DNA of 10,245 bases from Ferrovaceae bacterium (GTDB lineage: Bacteria; Pseudomonadota; Gammaproteobacteria; Burkholderiales; Ferrovaceae), in contig DAIDTL010000028.1 of the NCBI GenBank assembly GCA_027457225.1, positions 321-10,565 of the forward strand, given 5' to 3'. The notes beneath the pieces are model-generated. The model did not search any database. It had not been told where the DNA came from and was given only the letters and a program-made list of their open reading frames with translations. Both the position numbers and the translations under genes were made by a program. Below, piece by piece: positions 6,622-10,245 of this stretch. How positions within the stretch are numbered: position 1 is the first letter of the stretch; the number at the start of each line of letters is the position of its first letter.

Positions 6622-7171
6622 AAATTCATTATCACGCCTGGTGTTGGCATCATTCCAGGCATTCCTGCTGGTGGGGGGGGCCGTGGCAGAGGGCTTGGCT
6701 GCAACCATCCAGGAAGGGGCTCTCGCGCCGGTCTACGACATTCAGCTGATGAGCGGCCAACGATTCTCGCCCGCCGAGGGAAGTGGCAAGGTAGTGGTGA
6801 TTAATTTCTGGGCATCTTGGTGCGAGCCCTGTCGTGGAGAGATGCCGGCGCTGGATCGCTACTACCGCAAGCACCATGAGGAAGGCCTGGAACTGATAGC
6901 CGTCAGCATGGATGATCCCGAGGATGTGCCCAAAGCACGCGAAATCATGAAGCAATACAGCTTCTCTTGGGCGTTGATCCGAGAATCCCGGGTCAAGGGC
7001 TATGGCCGCATCTGGCGCATTCCCTTGACTTTTGTCATCGACCGCCAAGGCATTCTTCGTCGTGATGGGTGGTTTGGAGAAACTGGGCTGGACGAGGCAG
7101 TACTTGAAAAAACCATTACTCCGTTACTCGCTGCCCCCCGTGCGGGAAATGCTGACCCCGGCCCGCGATGA
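6611..7171 (+). CDS. TlpA/ResA-family periplasmic thiol-disulfide oxidoreductase
   Basis: A 186-residue thioredoxin-fold protein. It has an N-terminal signal sequence (about 1-31, LVLASFQAFLLVGGAVAEGLAA), then VVVINFWASWCEPC with active-site C71 and C74, the ELIAVSMDDPEDV segment, and RIPLTFVID with the cis-proline P138. The CxxC pair is EP-centred, as in TlpA/ResA reductases, which keep periplasmic cysteines reduced for cytochrome c or copper-centre assembly. The start ATG 6611 overlaps the end of the barrel-protein gene, with AGGGA at 6600-6604. An eight-G run (6673-6680) lies in the signal peptide. The natural partner suggested by position is the cysteine-rich N-terminus of the preceding protein. 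The C-terminus (about 175-186) is a low-complexity Ala/Pro/Gly tail. The family call is firm; the substrate is inference. Confidence 0.88.
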   Translation: MRSENSLSRLVLASFQAFLLVGGAVAEGLAATIQEGALAPVYDIQLMSGQRFSPAEGSGKVVVINFWASWCEPCRGEMPALDRYYRKHHEEGLELIAVSMDDPEDVPKAREIMKQYSFSWALIRESRVKGYGRIWRIPLTFVIDRQGILRRDGWFGETGLDEAVLEKTITPLLAAPRAGNADPGPR

Positions 7172-7245
7172 AGCGACAAATGCAAATGTGAGGTTTCAAA
7201 TCAACTGAGCATGCCTTGGGGATTTGTACAGCCCGGAATGAGGGT

Positions 7246-7263
7246 AATACAATCCCATGTATT
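7246..7263. repeat. Perfect inverted repeat, possible operator
   Basis: AATACA (7246-7251) and TGTATT (7258-7263) are perfect inverted arms around a 6-nt spacer. It is 135 bp upstream of the MmgE/PrpD gene and 75 bp downstream of the TlpA-like gene. An AT-rich 6-6-6 palindrome of this sort suits a dimeric repressor site, but no regulator for it is visible in the window. Confidence 0.3.
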
Positions 7264-7282
7264 ATTCCCCGTTATGGGGAAT
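7264..7282. repeat. Perfect hairpin, possible weak terminator or processing site
   Basis: ATTCCCC (7264-7270) and GGGGAAT (7276-7282) form a 7-bp stem with a 5-nt loop, starting at the base right after the preceding palindrome. It lies 93 bp after the TlpA-like stop. The downstream sequence is TCAGGGGGGG, not a T-run, so intrinsic termination is doubtful. The remaining intergenic sequence (7172-7398) shows no ORF, RNA gene or clear promoter to my eye. Confidence 0.3.
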
Positions 7283-7398
7283 TCAGGGGGGGTAGCACTG
7301 GACTGCAACCGCCCTCATGAACGCCCGTTTGACTAACAAATGGCGCGGACCAGTCATCCACTGTCAATTGTCCGGAGTGTTGATTCCGAGGACGTTTC

Positions 7399-8877
7399 AT
7401 GCCATTCACTGATCGCAGATCGATTTTGCGCGCTGCCGCGATGTTCCCTGTTTTTGCTGGGGTAATTACCGAAATGGCCTCAGCTCAAACTGCATCAACC
7501 GATGCTCAAAAAATTGCCCTTGATCCAATCGAGACGCCGAAGGATGTCACGAGGATTCTCGCTCGGTACGTAGTGACGGCCAGGTACGGTGATCTCCCGG
7601 AGAACGTGCGAAAGGAGGGGGTAAGAACGCTGTTGAATTGGGTTGGCGTTACAATCGGAGGTTCGCATCATCAAACGATCGATATCGCGGTATCGGCACT
7701 TGGCCCATTCTCCGGCCCTCCCCAGGCCTCGATTCTTTGGCGTCGCGAACGCTTTGATATTATGAACGCCGCTTTCATTAATGGTGTATCGAGCCATATT
7801 TTTGACTATGACGATACACATCTTAAAACGATAATCCACCCTGCAGGTCCTGTGGCTTCTGCGATTTTGGCCATGTCAGAAATGCAGCCTGTCTCGGGCA
7901 GGGATTTCCTAAACGCCTTGATTCTCGGCACCGAGACTGAGTGCAGGATTGGCAACGCTGTGTATCCAAACCATTTTGATATGGGCTGGCATATTACAGG
8001 CACCGCCGGTGTATTTGGCGCCGCCGCAGCTGCGGGAAAGCTACTGGGCTTGAACGAGCAGCAGATGGTTTGGGCGCTCGGACTTGCCGCCTCACAGCCC
8101 GTCGGATTGCGAGAATCGTTCGGCTCGATGAACAAGAGTTTCAATCCGGGGCGTGCTGCCAGCAACGGTATTTTCGCCGCACTGCTTGCATCAAAGAATT
8201 TTACCAGCTCGAATGGAATGATTGAAGCCAAGCGTGGCTGGGCCAACACCATCAGCACGAAGCAGGATTACAAAGAAATAACCGACGGTTTAGGCCGGCG
8301 GTACGAGGCTGTGCTCAATTCTTATAAGCCGTTTGCGTGCGGAATCGTGCTACACCCTGCGATCGATGCCGCGATTCAACTCCGCAACGACAATAAACTT
8401 ACGGCAGACCAGATTGAGCGCGTCGAGATCAAGGTCAACCCCCTGGTGCTCGAACTTACTGGCAAGAAAACTCCGCGTGATGGGCTCGAAGGAAAATTCA
8501 GCGTTTACCATGCTGTCGCCATTGCCCTGGTAGAAGGCGCGGGTGGCGAGAAGCAGTTCAGCGACCGCGCTGTGGCAGATCCAACCGTCACCGCGTTGCG
8601 GAAAAAAATTATTCCTGTAATTACGCCAGGGATCGACACGGCCCAGATCGACATGACAATTGTCCTGAAAGATGGGCGGACGCTGCATCGCTACATTCAG
8701 CATGCGGTCGGAAGTCTTGAGGTGCCGATGAGTGACAAGGCGCTAGAAATGAAATTTGCCGATCTTGCCGGCGGAATATTGCCTGGTCCGGTGATTCGCC
8801 AGGCGATGGATCTCTGCTGGAATGTCGAGAACCTTGGGGACGCTGCGGATATTGCAAAAATATGCGTCCCGAGCTGA
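7399..8877 (+). CDS. MmgE/PrpD-family protein with an apparent Tat signal peptide
   Basis: A 492-residue member of the MmgE/PrpD superfamily, which includes 2-methylcitrate dehydratase, cis-aconitate decarboxylase and related lyases or epimerases. Family features: all-helical N-terminal part from about 50, GVSSHIFDYDDTH (129-141) followed by HPAG (147-150), the Gly/Ala-rich TGTAGVFGAAAAAGKLLGL region (about 198-216), SYKPFACGIVLHPAIDA in the middle, and a C-terminal alpha/beta part. The N-terminus reads TDRRSILRAAAMF (twin arginines R6-R7) before a hydrophobic stretch and ASAQTA, like a Tat signal with AxA cleavage near residue 29. Most relatives are cytosolic, so export is unusual. ATG 7399 has GAGGA (7388-7392) at 6-nt spacing, which fixes this start and keeps the signal. 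The convergent amidohydrolase ends 1 nt away. Superfamily firm; reaction and substrate not predictable. Confidence 0.87.
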   Translation: MPFTDRRSILRAAAMFPVFAGVITEMASAQTASTDAQKIALDPIETPKDVTRILARYVVTARYGDLPENVRKEGVRTLLNWVGVTIGGSHHQTIDIAVSALGPFSGPPQASILWRRERFDIMNAAFINGVSSHIFDYDDTHLKTIIHPAGPVASAILAMSEMQPVSGRDFLNALILGTETECRIGNAVYPNHFDMGWHITGTAGVFGAAAAAGKLLGLNEQQMVWALGLAASQPVGLRESFGSMNKSFNPGRAASNGIFAALLASKNFTSSNGMIEAKRGWANTISTKQDYKEITDGLGRRYEAVLNSYKPFACGIVLHPAIDAAIQLRNDNKLTADQIERVEIKVNPLVLELTGKKTPRDGLEGKFSVYHAVAIALVEGAGGEKQFSDRAVADPTVTALRKKIIPVITPGIDTAQIDMTIVLKDGRTLHRYIQHAVGSLEVPMSDKALEMKFADLAGGILPGPVIRQAMDLCWNVENLGDAADIAKICVPS

Positions 8878-8878
8878 T

Positions 8879-10245
8879 TTACCTGCCGAGAGCGGCCCAT
8901 TTGGCTTTCAAGGCGGCGCGCGGGATTTCCTCTCCACGCAAGTAAACCTTGGTGATGCGGCGCGTATTGGAAATATTATCCAGCGGGTTGGCATCGAGCA
9001 CGATGAAATCCGCGCTCTTGCCCGGTGCCACAGTGCCAAGCTGGTTAAGCCCAAGGATCGCGGCTGAGTTGCGAGTGCCTATCGTCAACGCCTGCATAGG
9101 CGTGAGTCCGACCTGCGTGACTAGGAGTTCCAACTCGATATGGGTGCCGAAGCCGAAAAACTGGCCACCATTCATCCCGCCGGTATCTGTACCGAGGCCG
9201 AGTGTTACACCCGCTGCGTGGAGCTTCGCGGTATTGCGCAAGCTTGTTGCCGCCATTGCGCGCGCGCGCGCGTCCGCCTGAGGACTGGCGACCAGGTCTG
9301 GCGAAAATTGCCCAACGAGTTGCTTCAGGTCGTCCGCCGTGTAGATGTCGCGTAGTATTGGATCGTCGAGCCATACGGGTCGCGACGTGTAGATCGCCCT
9401 CCGTTCACCCCAAAGTGTCTCAAGGAAGAACACGTTCGGTCGTGTCCGCAAAAGCGCGAGCAACTCATCATCGACATCCTTGTCTCTGACCATGTGGGCG
9501 AAGCCGTCGACGCCCGCCCGTAGCAAATCCTTGACGTCAGCGAGATCGACAATATGTGCCATCACTTTTAGATTGTGACGGTGTGCCTCATCTATGATCG
9601 CCCTGTAGAGATCAGGCTTGAGCTTTTCCACCGTACCGTTTCGGTCGTCCACCCAGATCTTCACCATGGCGGGCTTGTTGGCGGCGAGTTCGCGCACGTC
9701 TTCGCGTGCTTGCGCCTCGGTTGTTACCCCATAGATAGCATCCCGCATGGCGCCGCCCGGGCCCGCGTCTGGCATACCGAAACCACTACCGGAGGTGAGG
9801 TAGCGCGCTCCGGTGTGGGCTTCGGCACGCACTTTGTATGGCAGGTCGCCGCGACCGGTTCCGGTCTCAAGGATCGCTGCTATACCGAAGTACGCGAAGC
9901 GGTCGAGTATGTCGAGGAGATTCTCCCGGGTGTAGTTGTCGGCAGAGAAACTCGTGCCTTTGCGGTAACCTATGTGAATGTGATCGTCCACGAGCGTCGG
10001 CATCACGGTCTTGCCGGTGAGATCGACATGCACTGCACCAGGCGGGATCGTAACCGCGCCTTGCTGGCCGACCGCTGTGAACGCACCATTGACGACCATG
10101 AATGCGGAATTCTCAATCGGTGCGCTACCATCCCCGGGGATGAGTCTTGCGCCTTCGAACACCGTGATGATGCCAGGTTCCTGGCTCACGGTCGGCGCGG
10201 CGTTCGCTGTCAGCAACACGAGCGCCGCGACAAGAAGATAAAACG
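8879..10245 (-). CDS. Secreted metal-dependent amidohydrolase (imidazolonepropionase-like), 5'-truncated by window edge
   Basis: Amidohydrolase-superfamily enzyme with a complete binuclear metal site. Counting from the in-frame GTG at 10219, it has HxH in LVDDHIHIG (H80, H82), the probable carboxylated lysine in MVKIWVDD (K187), H222 in VMAHIVD, H242 in FAHMV, and the catalytic aspartate D345 in GLGTDTGG. The C-terminal part LGTVAPGKSADFIVLDANPL closes the small beta domain. Related enzymes cleave cyclic amides, dipeptides or other C-N bonds; the substrate is unknown. The frame stays open from 10219 to the right edge, adding FYLLVAALVLL in front of LTANAAPT, a Sec-type signal core with cleavage near ANA|A. 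The true start is therefore beyond the window and the enzyme is probably periplasmic. The stop TAA is 1 bp from the stop of the convergent MmgE/PrpD gene, leaving no room for a terminator between them. Confidence 0.88.
   Translation of the reverse strand, partial: FYLLVAALVLLTANAAPTVSQEPGIITVFEGARLIPGDGSAPIENSAFMVVNGAFTAVGQQGAVTIPPGAVHVDLTGKTVMPTLVDDHIHIGYRKGTSFSADNYTRENLLDILDRFAYFGIAAILETGTGRGDLPYKVRAEAHTGARYLTSGSGFGMPDAGPGGAMRDAIYGVTTEAQAREDVRELAANKPAMVKIWVDDRNGTVEKLKPDLYRAIIDEAHRHNLKVMAHIVDLADVKDLLRAGVDGFAHMVRDKDVDDELLALLRTRPNVFFLETLWGERRAIYTSRPVWLDDPILRDIYTADDLKQLVGQFSPDLVASPQADARARAMAATSLRNTAKLHAAGVTLGLGTDTGGMNGGQFFGFGTHIELELLVTQVGLTPMQALTIGTRNSAAILGLNQLGTVAPGKSADFIVLDANPLDNISNTRRITKVYLRGEEIPRAALKAKWAALGR

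Noticed and set aside
6103..6708. Long open frame antisense to the barrel-protein gene (201 codons)
   Set aside because: Its translation has no recognisable domain or signal, and it lies opposite a well-supported coding frame with a signal peptide and barrel pattern.
9258..9272. Alternating GC run (15 nt) as a repeat element or Z-DNA switch
   Set aside because: It encodes an Ala-Arg-Ala-Arg stretch in a helix of the amidohydrolase, which is enough to explain it; too short to call a functional element.
1..10245. CRISPR array, tRNA or rRNA genes, insertion sequences, attachment sites
   Set aside because: No regularly spaced repeats, tRNA-like arms, transposase or integrase motifs, or terminal inverted repeats were seen on either strand.

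Overview
The window looks like a chromosomal segment of a Gram-negative bacterium, most likely a beta- or gammaproteobacterium or a relative. The evidence is an outer-membrane beta-barrel protein, a periplasmic TlpA-type thioredoxin, a SirB2-family membrane protein, a DNR/FNR-type regulator with canonical FNR boxes, and ordinary Shine-Dalgarno sites. No rRNA, tRNA, CRISPR array, transposase or phage gene is visible. Both ends of the window cut through genes.

Left block (1-2831, + strand). A type 1 isopentenyl-diphosphate isomerase (idi), missing its first few codons, overlaps by 4 nt an MsbA-like half-size ABC exporter. The exporter reading frame is broken by an apparent one-base deletion near 1350, inside transmembrane helix 5. 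One membrane/ATPase protein of about 605 aa is therefore split into two open frames. A small four-helix SirB2-family protein follows, perhaps with a 14-codon leader ORF coupled to its start.

Central block (2913-7171). This is the most interesting part. On the minus strand, three genes read hemerythrin-like diiron protein, then a 12-helix membrane protein with buried histidines (heme-copper/NnrS-like in style, function unknown), then a Crp/Fnr regulator. The regulator lacks the FNR iron-sulfur cysteines but keeps the FNR-type DNA-reading residues. Divergently, on the plus strand, lie an outer-membrane barrel protein with a CxxCxC cluster at its predicted mature N-terminus and a TlpA-family thiol-disulfide reductase that overlaps it. 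The shared intergenic region carries two abutting FNR/DNR boxes (5482-5495 perfect, 5496-5509 near-perfect). The perfect box is centred exactly 41.5 bp upstream of the start site predicted from a good -10 hexamer for the hemerythrin operon. I infer an autoregulated response to nitric oxide, low oxygen or redox stress that may also control the envelope genes.

Right block (7172-10245). A 227-bp intergenic stretch holds two adjacent perfect inverted repeats. It is followed by an MmgE/PrpD-family protein with an apparent Tat signal peptide, which is unusual for a family normally found in the cytosol. A convergent, binuclear-metal amidohydrolase with a Sec-type signal ends 1 nt away and runs off the right edge of the window. 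Both look exported and may be an accessory catabolic pair; their substrates cannot be read from the sequence.
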